Origin: an uncultured Phascolarctobacterium sp. | GTDB taxonomy: Bacteria; Bacillota; Negativicutes; Acidaminococcales; Acidaminococcaceae | Assembly (NCBI GenBank): GCA_900544795.1 | Contig: UQWM01000005.1 | Coordinates: 46,024 to 110,023 of the forward strand | Reading direction: 5' to 3' | Length of the DNA stretch: 64,000 bases | Shown here: positions 7,101 to 15,642 of the stretch, piece by piece | Layout: each line of letters opens with the position of its first letter | Numbering within the stretch: position 1 is the first letter of the stretch | The notes under the pieces: model-generated | The model's database searches: none | The model's input: the letters and a program-made list of their open reading frames with translations, nothing else | What the model was told of the DNA's origin: nothing | Position numbers and translations under genes: made by a program

Positions 7101-8363
7101 ATGGGTATGACAATGACGGAAAAAATCTTGGCCAAGCATGCAGGCCGCAGTGCGGTACAGGCTGGAGACTTGCTGGTTGCCCAAGTGGATTTGGTTTTGG
7201 CTAACGATATCACCGGCCCGCCGGCGATCGATGAATTTGAAAAAATCGGCCGCCCGGTCTTTGATAAGGATAAGATCGCGTTAGTGCCCGACCATTTTTC
7301 TCCGTGCAAAGATATCAAATCGGCGACCATGTGCAAGCGTATGCGCGACTTTGCACGCCAGCACGAGATCACCAATTATTTTGAAGTAGGACGTATGGGC
7401 ATCGAGCATGCACTCTTGCCCGACAGCGGCCTTGTAGCTCCCGGTGAGATCATTATCGGCGCCGACTCTCATACTTGTACTTATGGCGCTCTGAACGCGC
7501 TCAGCACCGGCATGGGCCAAACCGACATCGGTGCGGCTATGGCCAGCGGCACGACCTGGTTTAAGGTGCCCGCTACTATTAAAGTAGAGCTGACCGGCAA
7601 ACTGCCTAAATATGTTAAGGGCAAAGACATCATCCTCACCCTGATCGGTATGATCGGCGTGGATGGTGCCCGTTATCAATCTTTGGAATTCTGCGGTGAC
7701 GGCGTGGCCGAGCTGGAAATGGCTGACCGTTTCACTATCTGTAATATGGCTATCGAAGCCGGCGGCAAAAACGGTATTTTCCCTGTGGACGCAAAAACCA
7801 TCGCTTATTTGAATGAGCGTGTTACCCGTGCCTGGGAGCCGGTGACTGCCGATGCCGACGCAATTTATGACCGCGTCATCACCATTAAATTAGATGAGCT
7901 GGTGCCGGTGGTTTCCTATCCGCATCTGCCTGAAAACACCCATCCTGTTACCGAAGCCGGCCATATCAAGATCGATCAGGTCGTTGTCGGTTCCTGCACT
8001 AACGGCCGCCTGGAAGATTTGCAGCAGGCTGCCGAAGTTATGAAGGGCAACAAAGTGCATCCTCATGTACGTGCCATCATCATTCCTGCTACGCAGGAGA
8101 TTTATAAAGAAGCCATGCGCTTAGGCTATATCGATACCTTTATCGACGCCGGAGCCGCGGTTTCCACACCTACCTGCGGCCCTTGCCTGGGCGGTTATAT
8201 GGGTATTCTGGCAGCAGGCGAGCGTGCCGTTTCCACTACCAACCGTAATTTCCGCGGGCGTATGGGACATGTTGACAGCGAGGTTTATCTGGCCAGCCCT
8301 TATGTGGCGGCAGCCAGCGCTATCAAAGGTTATATCGCAAGCCCCGAGGAGGTAATCAAATGA
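7101..8363 (+). CDS. leuC: 3-isopropylmalate dehydratase large subunit
   Basis: Iron-sulfur subunit of isopropylmalate isomerase in leucine synthesis. The 420-residue length is that of the short homoaconitase-like LeuC group common in Firmicutes, archaea and anaerobes. The [4Fe-4S] ligands are visible: one cysteine in VGSCTNGRLEDLQ and two in TPTCGPCLGGYMG. GADSHTCTYGAL is a further aconitase-family signature. AGGAGG lies upstream of the ATG. The stop overlaps the leuD start by 4 bases (ATGA), so the subunits are translationally coupled. Confidence 0.95.
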   Translation: MGMTMTEKILAKHAGRSAVQAGDLLVAQVDLVLANDITGPPAIDEFEKIGRPVFDKDKIALVPDHFSPCKDIKSATMCKRMRDFARQHEITNYFEVGRMGIEHALLPDSGLVAPGEIIIGADSHTCTYGALNALSTGMGQTDIGAAMASGTTWFKVPATIKVELTGKLPKYVKGKDIILTLIGMIGVDGARYQSLEFCGDGVAELEMADRFTICNMAIEAGGKNGIFPVDAKTIAYLNERVTRAWEPVTADADAIYDRVITIKLDELVPVVSYPHLPENTHPVTEAGHIKIDQVVVGSCTNGRLEDLQQAAEVMKGNKVHPHVRAIIIPATQEIYKEAMRLGYIDTFIDAGAAVSTPTCGPCLGGYMGILAAGERAVSTTNRNFRGRMGHVDSEVYLASPYVAAASAIKGYIASPEEVIK

Positions 8364-8842
8364 GTAAAGTATGGCGTTACGGCGACCACGTCGATACCGA
8401 CGTTATCATTCCCGCCCGTTATTTGAATATTGCCGATTTTAACGAATTGGCCGAACATGCTATGGAAGACATCGACACGACTTTTGCCCCAAGCGTACAG
8501 CCGGGCGACTATGTGGTGGCCGGCAAAAATTTTGGCTGCGGTTCCTCGCGCGAGCACGCTCCCATGGTCATCAAAGTCAAAGGCGTCAAATGTATCATCG
8601 CCGACAGCTTTGCCCGTATTTTCTACCGCAATGCCATCAATATTGGCTTGCCCGTACTGGAGATCGGCCCTGATGTTGAAAAAATCGCAGCCGGTGACGA
8701 GCTGGAGGTAGATATGGCGAAAGGCGAGATCAAAATCGTTAATAAAGACATTACTATTCAGACTAAACCACTGCCTGAATTCATTCAAAAGATCGCCGAC
8801 TGCGGCGGCCTTATCAACTATGTCAAAGGAGACCACCAATAA
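8360..8842 (+). CDS. leuD: 3-isopropylmalate dehydratase small subunit
   Basis: Swivel-domain partner of LeuC, completing the isopropylmalate isomerase. It has the small-subunit signature GDHVDTDVIIPARYLN near the N-terminus and GKNFGCGSSREHAPMVIK around residue 55-72. Length is 160 residues, matching the short LeuD that pairs with 420-residue LeuC. It is coupled to leuC by a 4-base overlap, and its stop shares a base with the leuB start (TAATG). Confidence 0.95.
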   Translation: MSKVWRYGDHVDTDVIIPARYLNIADFNELAEHAMEDIDTTFAPSVQPGDYVVAGKNFGCGSSREHAPMVIKVKGVKCIIADSFARIFYRNAINIGLPVLEIGPDVEKIAAGDELEVDMAKGEIKIVNKDITIQTKPLPEFIQKIADCGGLINYVKGDHQ

Positions 8843-9912
8843 TGAAGATCACTTTACTGCCGGGCGACGGCATCGGCGTCGAGATCGTTGACGCTGCCGT
8901 AGAGGTGCTTGACGCCGCCGCTAAAAAATTTGGTATGGCAATAGAATATGACAGACAGCTGATTGGCGGTGCCGCTATCGACGCTACCGGTGTGCCTTTG
9001 CCGGAAGCTACCATTGCTTCCGCTAAAACCTCTGACGCCGTACTTTTAGGCGCAGTCGGCGGGCCCAAATGGGATAACGTCGCTCCAGAGCTGCGCCCCG
9101 AAAAAGGCTTGCTGGGTATCCGCAAAGCGCTGGGCCTATACTGCAACCTGCGTCCGATCAAGGTTTCCCGCTTTGTAGCCCATCTGTCGCCGCTCAAAAA
9201 CGAGCGCGTGGAAGGCACTGATATGCTGATCGTTCGTGAGTTGACCGGCGGTATCTATTTCGGCGCTAAAAACGAAGCCGCACCCGACGCTGACGGTGTG
9301 GAAACAGCTTCTGACGTTGAGATCTATACCCGCCCCGAAGTGGAACGCATTGCTAAATTTGCCTTTGAAGCAGCTAAAAAACGCCGTGGCAAGGTCACCT
9401 CAGTCGATAAGGCCAATGTTTTGGCTTCTTCCCGAATGTGGCGCCGCATCGTCGGTGAAATGCAGTCTAAAGCTTATGGCGATGTTGAACTGAATAACTT
9501 TTATGTAGATAACTGTGCTATGCAGCTGGTACTCAATCCGGGCCAGTTCGACGTAGTGCTGACCAATAATATTTTCGGCGACATCCTTTCCGACGAGGCT
9601 TCGGTCATTGCCGGAAGTATCGGTATGCTGCCTTCGGCCAGCCTGGGCGACAGTACCGGTATGTACGAGCCTATCCACGGCAGTGCGCCCGACATTGCAG
9701 GCCAGGGTATTGCCAACCCGCTGGGAACTATTTATTCCGTAGCTATGATGTTGCGTTATTCTCTTAACCAGGACGCAGCCGCCGATGCTATCGAAGCTGC
9801 TGTTGACAGTGTACTCGAAAAAGGCTACCGCACTCCTGAGCTCTGTGGGGAGGGGCTGACTAAGGTCAGCACTTCGCAGATGGGACAGCTGATTGCCGCG
9901 GAACTGGCATAA
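8842..9912 (+). CDS. leuB: 3-isopropylmalate dehydrogenase
   Basis: NAD-dependent oxidative decarboxylation of 3-isopropylmalate to 2-ketoisocaproate. The N-terminal LLPGDGIGVEIV motif, the substrate loop ELTGGIYFG, the catalytic region DKANVLASSRMWRRIV and the metal-binding FGDILSDEASVIAGSIGMLPS are all intact. Length is 356 residues, normal for the family. Its start overlaps the leuD stop by one base. With leuC and leuD this covers leucine synthesis after isopropylmalate synthase; leuA is not in the window. Confidence 0.96.
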   Translation: MKITLLPGDGIGVEIVDAAVEVLDAAAKKFGMAIEYDRQLIGGAAIDATGVPLPEATIASAKTSDAVLLGAVGGPKWDNVAPELRPEKGLLGIRKALGLYCNLRPIKVSRFVAHLSPLKNERVEGTDMLIVRELTGGIYFGAKNEAAPDADGVETASDVEIYTRPEVERIAKFAFEAAKKRRGKVTSVDKANVLASSRMWRRIVGEMQSKAYGDVELNNFYVDNCAMQLVLNPGQFDVVLTNNIFGDILSDEASVIAGSIGMLPSASLGDSTGMYEPIHGSAPDIAGQGIANPLGTIYSVAMMLRYSLNQDAAADAIEAAVDSVLEKGYRTPELCGEGLTKVSTSQMGQLIAAELA

Positions 9913-9944
9913 TGATTTTTTAGGTATTGGAAGGAAGTGAGTTT

Positions 9945-11597
9945 ATGCAGATGACCGGCGCAGAAGTAATGGTCAAATGTTTGGCAGAGCAAGGGGTTAC
10001 TACGGTTTTTGGTTATCCCGGAGGCGCGATCCTGCCTTTTTACGATGCTTTGCGTGAATCGGATCTTCGGCATATTTTGACAGCTCACGAACAGGGCGCT
10101 GCCCACGCGGCTGACGGATATGCCCGCGCAGGCGGTCAGGTCGGCGTCTGTGTCGCTACTTCCGGGCCCGGCGCGACCAATCTGGTCACGGGCCTTGCCA
10201 ATGCCTTTTTAGATTCGATCCCTGTTGTCGCAATCACTGGTCAGGTGCCTACGGCGATGATCGGTCGCGACGCTTTTCAGGAAGTTGATATTACCGGCAT
10301 CACCATGCCGATAACTAAACACAATTTTTTGGTCAAACGTTCCGAAGACCTGGTGCAGACCATGCGGCTGGCTTTCCAGATGGCAAAAGAAGGCCGCCCC
10401 GGGCCGATACTAGTTGATGTACCACGCGACGTGCAGACGGCGCTGATAGATTATGAACCGGGCCAGCTGGCTCCTTTACCGAAAGAACTGCCTGCCCAGT
10501 CCCAAATCGACGCCGCTGTGGCGGCTATTAACAAATCGCAGCGCCCGGTCATGCTGGTTGGCGGTGGTGTTATTAACGCCGATGCCGAATACGATGCCAT
10601 GCACCTGTGCGAAAAGCTGCGTATCCCCGTTGTCAGCACCCTGATGGGTTTAGGCGCTATCAGTGCTTACCGCTGTCTGTTTTTGGGCATGACGGGGCTG
10701 CACGGGCACGAGCGTGCCAATAACGCCGTTAAGGAAGCCGACCTTATTTTAGCCGTCGGCAGCCGCTTCAACGACCGTGTGACCGGCGAACGCAGCAGCT
10801 ACGGTGTCAATAAAACCGTTATCCATCTGGACATCGACCCGGCAGAGCTGGACAAAAATATTTATTCCAGCATCGGCATTTCCGGGCACATGAATACTAC
10901 CCTGCAAATGTTGGAAGCGGGCAGCATCAAGCACGATCTTGACGCCTGGTGGCAGCTTATCGAAAGCTGGCCCAGTATGGACGAAGATTTTGGCGGTGAA
11001 GCAGCGCCCCAGTTTTTTAAAGCACTGAATCCCGTTATCAAAGATAAGGATTATATCATCACTACCGACGTAGGCCAGCACCAAATGTGGGCCGCACAGC
11101 ATATCAAGATCCAGTTTGCCCGCCAGTGGCTTTCCTCCGGAGGCCTGGGGACAATGGGCTTTGGCTTGCCCGCAGCCATGGGTGCGCAGTTGGCACGGCC
11201 CAAAAGCCGCGTCATCAGCATCAGCGGCGACGGCGGTTTTAAAATGACAGGCTCCGAGCTGTTTACTATTGCCAGCTACAAGCTGCCCGTCACGGCCATC
11301 GTTTTCAATAACAGTGGTTTGGGTATGATCCGTCAGCTGCAAACCGTGCAATTCGACAAACGCTTCACTTCCTGCGAAATGCCGGGCTATGTGGATTTTG
11401 TTAAATACGGCGCCGCCTTTGGCGTAGCCGGCGAACAGGTCGCAACACCGGAAGCTTTGGCGTCAGCAGTCGAAAAAGCGATGGAGCTGGACGAACCCTA
11501 CATCATCGAAGTGGCCATCGACCCTAAAAACATGGTGCAGCCTATGGTTACACCCGGCTTGGGTATCGGCGACTTTGTTAAATTTAAAGAACAGTAA
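9945..11597 (+). CDS. ilvB: acetolactate synthase large (catalytic) subunit
   Basis: Thiamine-diphosphate enzyme that condenses pyruvate with pyruvate or 2-ketobutyrate in valine, leucine and isoleucine synthesis. The three domains are present. The N-terminal domain has FGYPGGAILPFYDAL and the catalytic glutamate in LTAHEQGAAHAADGYARA. The central domain contains FLGMTGLHGHERAN. The C-terminal ThDP-binding motif reads SGDGGFKMTGSELFTIASY...NNSGLGMI. The ATG at 9945 follows AAGGAAG; a TTG at 9927 is an unlikely alternative. It closes the operon, just before a strong terminator. Its regulatory partner ilvN opens the operon. Confidence 0.96.
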   Translation: MQMTGAEVMVKCLAEQGVTTVFGYPGGAILPFYDALRESDLRHILTAHEQGAAHAADGYARAGGQVGVCVATSGPGATNLVTGLANAFLDSIPVVAITGQVPTAMIGRDAFQEVDITGITMPITKHNFLVKRSEDLVQTMRLAFQMAKEGRPGPILVDVPRDVQTALIDYEPGQLAPLPKELPAQSQIDAAVAAINKSQRPVMLVGGGVINADAEYDAMHLCEKLRIPVVSTLMGLGAISAYRCLFLGMTGLHGHERANNAVKEADLILAVGSRFNDRVTGERSSYGVNKTVIHLDIDPAELDKNIYSSIGISGHMNTTLQMLEAGSIKHDLDAWWQLIESWPSMDEDFGGEAAPQFFKALNPVIKDKDYIITTDVGQHQMWAAQHIKIQFARQWLSSGGLGTMGFGLPAAMGAQLARPKSRVISISGDGGFKMTGSELFTIASYKLPVTAIVFNNSGLGMIRQLQTVQFDKRFTSCEMPGYVDFVKYGAAFGVAGEQVATPEALASAVEKAMELDEPYIIEVAIDPKNMVQPMVTPGLGIGDFVKFKEQ

Positions 11598-11605
11598 AAT
11601 AAAAA

Positions 11606-11648
11606 AGCAGCGTGTACGTTAAAATGTTTTAACGTACACGCTGTTTTT
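11606..11648 (+). terminator. ilv-leu operon terminator
   Basis: A 17-base-pair stem (CAGCGTGTACGTTAAAA / TTTTAACGTACACGCTG) with a 2-base centre, followed by five Ts. Confidence 0.92.
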
Positions 11649-11711
11649 GCCGACTTGTTTAAAACAACTATTTACGGTATTGTATAAGAAAAAAGTAAAG
11701 GAGCAATGAAC

Positions 11712-12569
11712 ATGACTGAAACACTACGCTTGATAATGCCCCAGTGGCAGGGCGGCAATAACCCTGCCTATTCGTTGGGAGCCAAACTGCTGGCCTGGCT
11801 GGCGCCTGCTGCCAATGGCACGCCGCAAATAGAAGTGCCTATAACTGCTTATGACGGGCAGGCATTGCCCCTGGAGGGCGGCGTCGTTGGACGTTCGGTA
11901 CTTTTGCGGCAGTTACAGGCAGCTACAAAAATAATTGATGCTTACCAGCCGCAACGGGTAGTAGTTTTTGGCGGTGATTGTTTGGTTGCGCAGGCTCCTC
12001 TTGCCTATCTCAATGAACGCTATGACGGCAAGCTGGGCGTGCTGTGGCTGGATGCCCACCCGGATATTTCTACTCCATCTATGTTTTACCATGAGCACGC
12101 AATGGTGCTGGGTAACCTGCTGGGAGCTGGCGACCCTGCCTTTGCGGCTACGGTGAAAGTGCCGTTAAAGCCCGAGCGGGTGATGTATGGCGGCTTAGGC
12201 ACGCCAACGCCACAGGAAGCAGCGGTACTTGACTGCTTGCAGCTGCATAAAGTAACGGCGGCAGAGCTGCAAACCAGCAATAAGCCTATAGTGGATTGGC
12301 TGCAAAGCAATGATATCAAGCATTTGGCCATCCATCTTGATTTAGATGTTTTAGACCCGCGTCTGTTCCGCTCACTGCTATTTGCCCAACCGGACGGAAC
12401 TGTTATCGATGCGGCACAGGGTGAAATGACGCTGGCGCAGGTCGGCCGCATCATTCGTGACGTTTCTGCTCATACCGATGTGGTGGGGCTGGCCATTGCC
12501 GAACATCTGCCATGGGATGCTATCAACCTGCATGATTTTTTGGATGGCTTACCGATTTTGCAAGGCTGA
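11712..12569 (+). CDS. arginase/ureohydrolase-family protein with altered first metal ligand
   Basis: The fold signatures of arginase, agmatinase and formimidoylglutamase are present: WLDAHPDIS (114-118 DAHPD), a HEH segment near 127-129 and HLDLDVLDP (210-216). The first metal-binding motif, normally GGDH, reads GGDC at 87-90, so one manganese ligand is Cys instead of His. The 285-residue length is in the family range. Such variants are annotated as arginase-family proteins; I cannot say whether this one hydrolyses arginine or another guanidino or formimino substrate. The ATG at 11712 lies 8 bases after AAGGAG, better than the ATG 6 bases earlier. It is a single-gene unit between two terminators. 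Confidence 0.8.
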   Translation: MTETLRLIMPQWQGGNNPAYSLGAKLLAWLAPAANGTPQIEVPITAYDGQALPLEGGVVGRSVLLRQLQAATKIIDAYQPQRVVVFGGDCLVAQAPLAYLNERYDGKLGVLWLDAHPDISTPSMFYHEHAMVLGNLLGAGDPAFAATVKVPLKPERVMYGGLGTPTPQEAAVLDCLQLHKVTAAELQTSNKPIVDWLQSNDIKHLAIHLDLDVLDPRLFRSLLFAQPDGTVIDAAQGEMTLAQVGRIIRDVSAHTDVVGLAIAEHLPWDAINLHDFLDGLPILQG

Positions 12570-12614
12570 TCCAGTTCTACCACAATATTTTATATTGAGA
12601 TACAGTAATAAAAC

Positions 12615-12652
12615 AAAACAGAGTGTACTTTTAAGTACACTCTGTTTTATTT
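12615..12652. terminator. bidirectional terminator between the arginase-family gene and rsgA
   Basis: A 16-base-pair stem (AAAACAGAGTGTACTT / AAGTACACTCTGTTTT) with a 2-base loop and T-rich flank; it serves converging genes. Confidence 0.88.
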
Positions 12653-12686
12653 TATATGCTGCTTATTTACTCAATAGATAACGCTG

Positions 12687-13766
12687 TCAGCGTTTACGCT
12701 TGTCTTTGGCATGTAAAAATCTGCGGGCGTTTTTCATACCGCCGATATCTTTGAACATCGAGTTCAGCTTGGCTTCTTCGATCTGTTTGTAATCCAGCCC
12801 TTCATAGCCTGCTTCCTTTTGCAGCTTTTGGTAGCTTATCAGCCGTTCGGCCGCAAGGCTGCTGTCAGCTATGGCCTTTTGCACAGCACAGCCTGTTTCG
12901 TGGGTGTGGCTGCAATCGCGAAAACGGCACTGCTGCGCCAGTTCGTCGATATCGGCAAAGCTTTTCGCCAGGTCGGCAGTTTCCAGTCCCAGCTCCCGCA
13001 TTCCCGGAGTATCGATCACCAGGCCACCGTGTTCAAGGACGATCAGCTCGCGCCTGGTAGTAGTATGGCGGCCCTTATCGTCATTGCGCAGCCCGCTGGT
13101 GGCAAAATCGGTGCCAGCTAAACGGTTGATGAGTGTCGATTTGCCCACGCCGGAAGAACCAATAAAGGCGGCGGTGCTGCCGCTGCGCAGATACGGCAAT
13201 ATCTGGCTGTGGCCGCCTTCTGCCAGTGAAGAAGTAACCAGTATTTCGGTGCCGATGGCGGCCGCTTGGGCAGCGTTTACTTTAGCAGTCACATCACCGC
13301 ATAAATCGGCTTTGGTCAAAACCACTATCGGCAGCGCGCCGCTGCTCCAGGCAATGGCTAAATAACGTTCCAGTCGCCGCAGGTTAAAATCACTGTTCAG
13401 CGACATACAAATAAATACCGTGTCTATATTACTGGCAACGACCTGTTCGACATTGGCAGTACCGGCCGCCTTACGGATAAACGCGCTTTTGCGGCCCAGT
13501 ACATGATGGATGATGGCCTGGCCTTCAGTATCGTCTGTGCGGTCGAGCATAACAAAATCACCCACAGCCGGGAAGGCAGACTGGGCAACGGCGTTAAAGC
13601 GCAGCTTGCCCGAAACTTCTGCCAGCAGCTCACCGGCTTTTGTTGTGACCCGGTAAAGCTCTTTATACTGGGCAGTAACACGTCCTGCGAACAGATTGCC
13701 ATATAAGGCTGCTTCAGCAGCAAAATTATCGGTGAAGCCTAATGCTTGTAAATTTATTTTCGTCAA
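12687..13766 (-). CDS. rsgA: ribosome small subunit-dependent GTPase A
   Basis: Circularly permuted GTPase that checks and matures the 30S ribosomal subunit. After an N-terminal OB-fold, the GTPase motifs come in permuted order: G4 (VVLTKADL), then G1 (FIGSSGVGKSTLINRLAG), then G3 (DTPGMREL). A C-terminal zinc finger (CRFRDCSHTHETGC) follows. The protein has about 359 residues and a basic tail (FLHAKDKRKR). The start codon appears to be TTG at 13764-13766, placed 8 bases after a strong AGGAGGA. The C-terminal end abuts the bidirectional terminator. Confidence 0.94.
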   Translation of the reverse strand: MTKINLQALGFTDNFAAEAALYGNLFAGRVTAQYKELYRVTTKAGELLAEVSGKLRFNAVAQSAFPAVGDFVMLDRTDDTEGQAIIHHVLGRKSAFIRKAAGTANVEQVVASNIDTVFICMSLNSDFNLRRLERYLAIAWSSGALPIVVLTKADLCGDVTAKVNAAQAAAIGTEILVTSSLAEGGHSQILPYLRSGSTAAFIGSSGVGKSTLINRLAGTDFATSGLRNDDKGRHTTTRRELIVLEHGGLVIDTPGMRELGLETADLAKSFADIDELAQQCRFRDCSHTHETGCAVQKAIADSSLAAERLISYQKLQKEAGYEGLDYKQIEEAKLNSMFKDIGGMKNARRFLHAKDKRKR

Positions 13767-14077
13767 TTTTCTATCCTCCTAAAATGTTGTTAAAGATTTT
13801 TGGGAGGTTCGGCAAAATATTAAATTACACAAACCACCCGGGCTGCTACAATCTCCGTGCTGATATATTTAAACATAAATTTTCCTCTTTTCTGATAGCT
13901 GTAGCCTTAAGGCTTGGCGCAGTCTGTTGACAGGCAAAATTCCCGGCTGCTTTCATCGTATGCTATGCAAGTGGATCTTGTCAATGCTGCAACTAAGTTC
14001 TTAAAGGTTTTCAAGAATACAGTAAATTAAATTTCAACCGGAGGTTGAGTTAGCGAGGATCTTCAAAAAACAAGTTA
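13767..14077. other. gene-poor gap between rsgA and the HTH-methyltransferase
   Basis: About 310 bases without a sizeable gene. It holds the rsgA leader with a possible 18-codon reading frame and a palindrome AGCCTTAAGGCT. An inverted repeat TCAACC-gga-GGTTGA lies at 14034-14048, about 30 bases before the -35 box of the divergent HTH-methyltransferase gene. The repeat could be an operator for that HTH protein. No RNA gene was recognised. Confidence 0.45.
13820..13876 (-). CDS. possible 18-residue leader peptide upstream of rsgA
   Basis: An ATG with a good upstream AGAGG (spacing about 8) opens an 18-codon frame reading MFKYISTEIVAARVVCVI. It ends about 50 bases before the rsgA start. Size and position suit a regulatory leader peptide, but I know of no such leader for rsgA, and chance is possible. 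Confidence 0.25.
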   Translation of the reverse strand: MFKYISTEIVAARVVCVI

Positions 14078-14105
14078 TTGAGTTTAGCAGGAAGTTTGTT
14101 ATACT
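14078..14105 (+). promoter_or_regulatory. promoter of the HTH-methyltransferase gene
   Basis: TTGAGT (14078-14083), a 16-base spacer and TATACT (14100-14105), about 20 bases before the start codon. Confidence 0.6.
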
Positions 14106-14125
14106 GAAAACAAGAGGTGAGGATA

Positions 14126-14944
14126 ATGTTATTAGCAGAAAATATTGTCAGGTTGCGCAAACAGTTCGGACTGACACAGGAACAGCTTGCGGCGCAGGTC
14201 GGCGTCACTTTTCAGTCGGTATCCAAATGGGAAACTGGGCAGACTCTGCCCGACGTAGTACTGCTGCCGAAGCTAGCTGGTATTTTTGAAGTCAGTATAG
14301 ACGCATTGCTTGGCTATCTGCCATCGCAGAATAAAATCAGTGAGTATGAAACCAGATACCTTCAGCAGGAATATTATTGGGGGACAGCTCCTTCGGAAAT
14401 GTGCTATGAAGTAATGAAGCTTAAACCGCCGGTTCGTCCCTGGACCGTGTTGGATATTGGCTGTGGCGAAGGCAAGGACGCTGTCTTTTTTGCCCGCAAT
14501 GGTTATACGGTCTCTGCCTTTGATATTGCTGACGAAGGTTTGAGCAAAGCTAAACAACTGGCCGCAGCCAACAATGTGGAAATAAACTTTTTTAAGGCTA
14601 ACCTGTGGGATTATCGATTGCAAAGTGATTTCGATATTATCTTTTCCAGTGGCGTTTTTCATTATATCAAGCCAGAACTGCGGAATGAGCTGCTGGGTAA
14701 TTACCGTGAGCATACAAAAAACGAAGGTGTTTGCGCCTTAAACGTATTTGTGCAGAAGCCATTTATCGCGCCGCCCCCAGATGGAGAACCGTCCGATACT
14801 ATCTGGCGCAGCGGTGAACTGTGCGGGCATTTCAGCGACTGGTATTTCCACCGCAGCGAGCAGATTATTTTTGACTGCGGTAGCAGTGGTATCCCACATC
14901 GTCATTGTATGGATGTACTTATTGCCCAAAAGCTGGTTAAATAA
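14126..14944 (+). CDS. XRE-type HTH fused to a SAM-dependent methyltransferase
   Basis: Two domains are clear. Residues 1-62 are an XRE/Cro helix-turn-helix (IVRLRKQFGLTQEQLAAQVG, VTFQSVSKWETGQTLPDV). From about 100 to the end is a class I methyltransferase with motif I LDIGCGEGK (109-117), an acidic FDIADEG post-I motif and FDIIFSSGVFHYI. The closest general resemblance is the TehB-like group. The fusion suggests a regulator that senses or modifies a small molecule, but the substrate cannot be read from sequence. I chose ATG 14126, after GAGGTGAG; an in-frame GTG lies 9 bases upstream. It is a single-gene unit with its own promoter. Confidence 0.85.
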   Translation: MLLAENIVRLRKQFGLTQEQLAAQVGVTFQSVSKWETGQTLPDVVLLPKLAGIFEVSIDALLGYLPSQNKISEYETRYLQQEYYWGTAPSEMCYEVMKLKPPVRPWTVLDIGCGEGKDAVFFARNGYTVSAFDIADEGLSKAKQLAAANNVEINFFKANLWDYRLQSDFDIIFSSGVFHYIKPELRNELLGNYREHTKNEGVCALNVFVQKPFIAPPPDGEPSDTIWRSGELCGHFSDWYFHRSEQIIFDCGSSGIPHRHCMDVLIAQKLVK

Positions 14945-15013
14945 AGCGTTGGGTCAAAACGCTTTGTTGACCATATTTAGTGATGACGGACGTCTTTTAT
15001 GCTAAACTACCAC

Positions 15014-15058
15014 TAAAAATCCCCGCTGACATTATTGACCGATCAGCGGGGATTTTTA
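15014..15058. terminator. bidirectional terminator after the HTH-methyltransferase
   Basis: A 15-base-pair stem (AAAAATCCCCGCTGA / TCAGCGGGGATTTTT) with a 13-base loop; A-run and T-run flanks serve both strands. Confidence 0.9.
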
Positions 15059-15066
15059 TTTAAAAT

Positions 15067-15642
15067 TTATTTCCGGTGCTTCCAGCGGCAAATCAGCTGG
15101 GTCATTGTGCCCATCGGGCAGTAAACGCACCAGGAACGTGGTTTGAATAAGAGCAGGGTAATAAGGCCCAGGATACTGGAGGTAAGCATGATGCTGTAAA
15201 AGCCAAAAGCAAACTGCGCTACCCACGGCTGCGCACCGTCGCTATAGGCCCAGTGCCAGGGCACGTCAAAAGTCCACAGCAGGCTTACAGTTTTATGGAA
15301 GTGCAGGGCATGGGTAAAAACAAGATAGGTGGAAAACAGCATATTAAAAAACATCGCCATAAAAAAAGCTAAAAAACCATAACGAAAGGTATGCGAGCGC
15401 AGCCAGGAAGGGATCTCGCGTTTTGGCGAAAGCTTCCAGCTGTCGCCGATAAGCTCGAACAGCTGCCCGCGTCCACAATATTTGTGGCAGTAGGATTTGG
15501 TGCCAAAGGCCGAAGCCATAAAGAGGGGAATAAAAAAACACAGCAATCCCAACCAGGCAAAAAGAATATTAAAAAAGCCCAGTGCCAAATATAAAATAGT
15601 CAGCACCCATAAATAATCATACCAGTGGTTGCGTTCAGACAC
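15067..15642 (-). CDS. NapH-like membrane iron-sulfur protein (short form)
   Basis: A membrane protein of 191 residues with about four hydrophobic segments and two paired cysteine motifs, YCHKYCGRG near residue 53 and WCVYCPMGT near residue 171. The second is the typical CxxCP motif of NapH/NosR/RdxA membrane ferredoxin-like proteins. Those proteins normally also carry ferredoxin CxxCxxCxxxCP clusters. Here the ferredoxin is a separate gene that overlaps the start by 8 bases, so the two together look like a split NapH-like electron carrier. Its electron donor and acceptor are unknown, and no nitrate, nitrite or nitrous-oxide reductase genes are nearby. Confidence 0.75.
   Translation of the reverse strand: MSERNHWYDYLWVLTILYLALGFFNILFAWLGLLCFFIPLFMASAFGTKSYCHKYCGRGQLFELIGDSWKLSPKREIPSWLRSHTFRYGFLAFFMAMFFNMLFSTYLVFTHALHFHKTVSLLWTFDVPWHWAYSDGAQPWVAQFAFGFYSIMLTSSILGLITLLLFKPRSWCVYCPMGTMTQLICRWKHRK

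Noticed and set aside
6137..7375. Long 412-codon frame opposite ilvC and leuC
   Set aside because: It is antisense to two clear genes, has no ribosome-binding site, and its residue pattern is the mirror of the biased ilvC codons.
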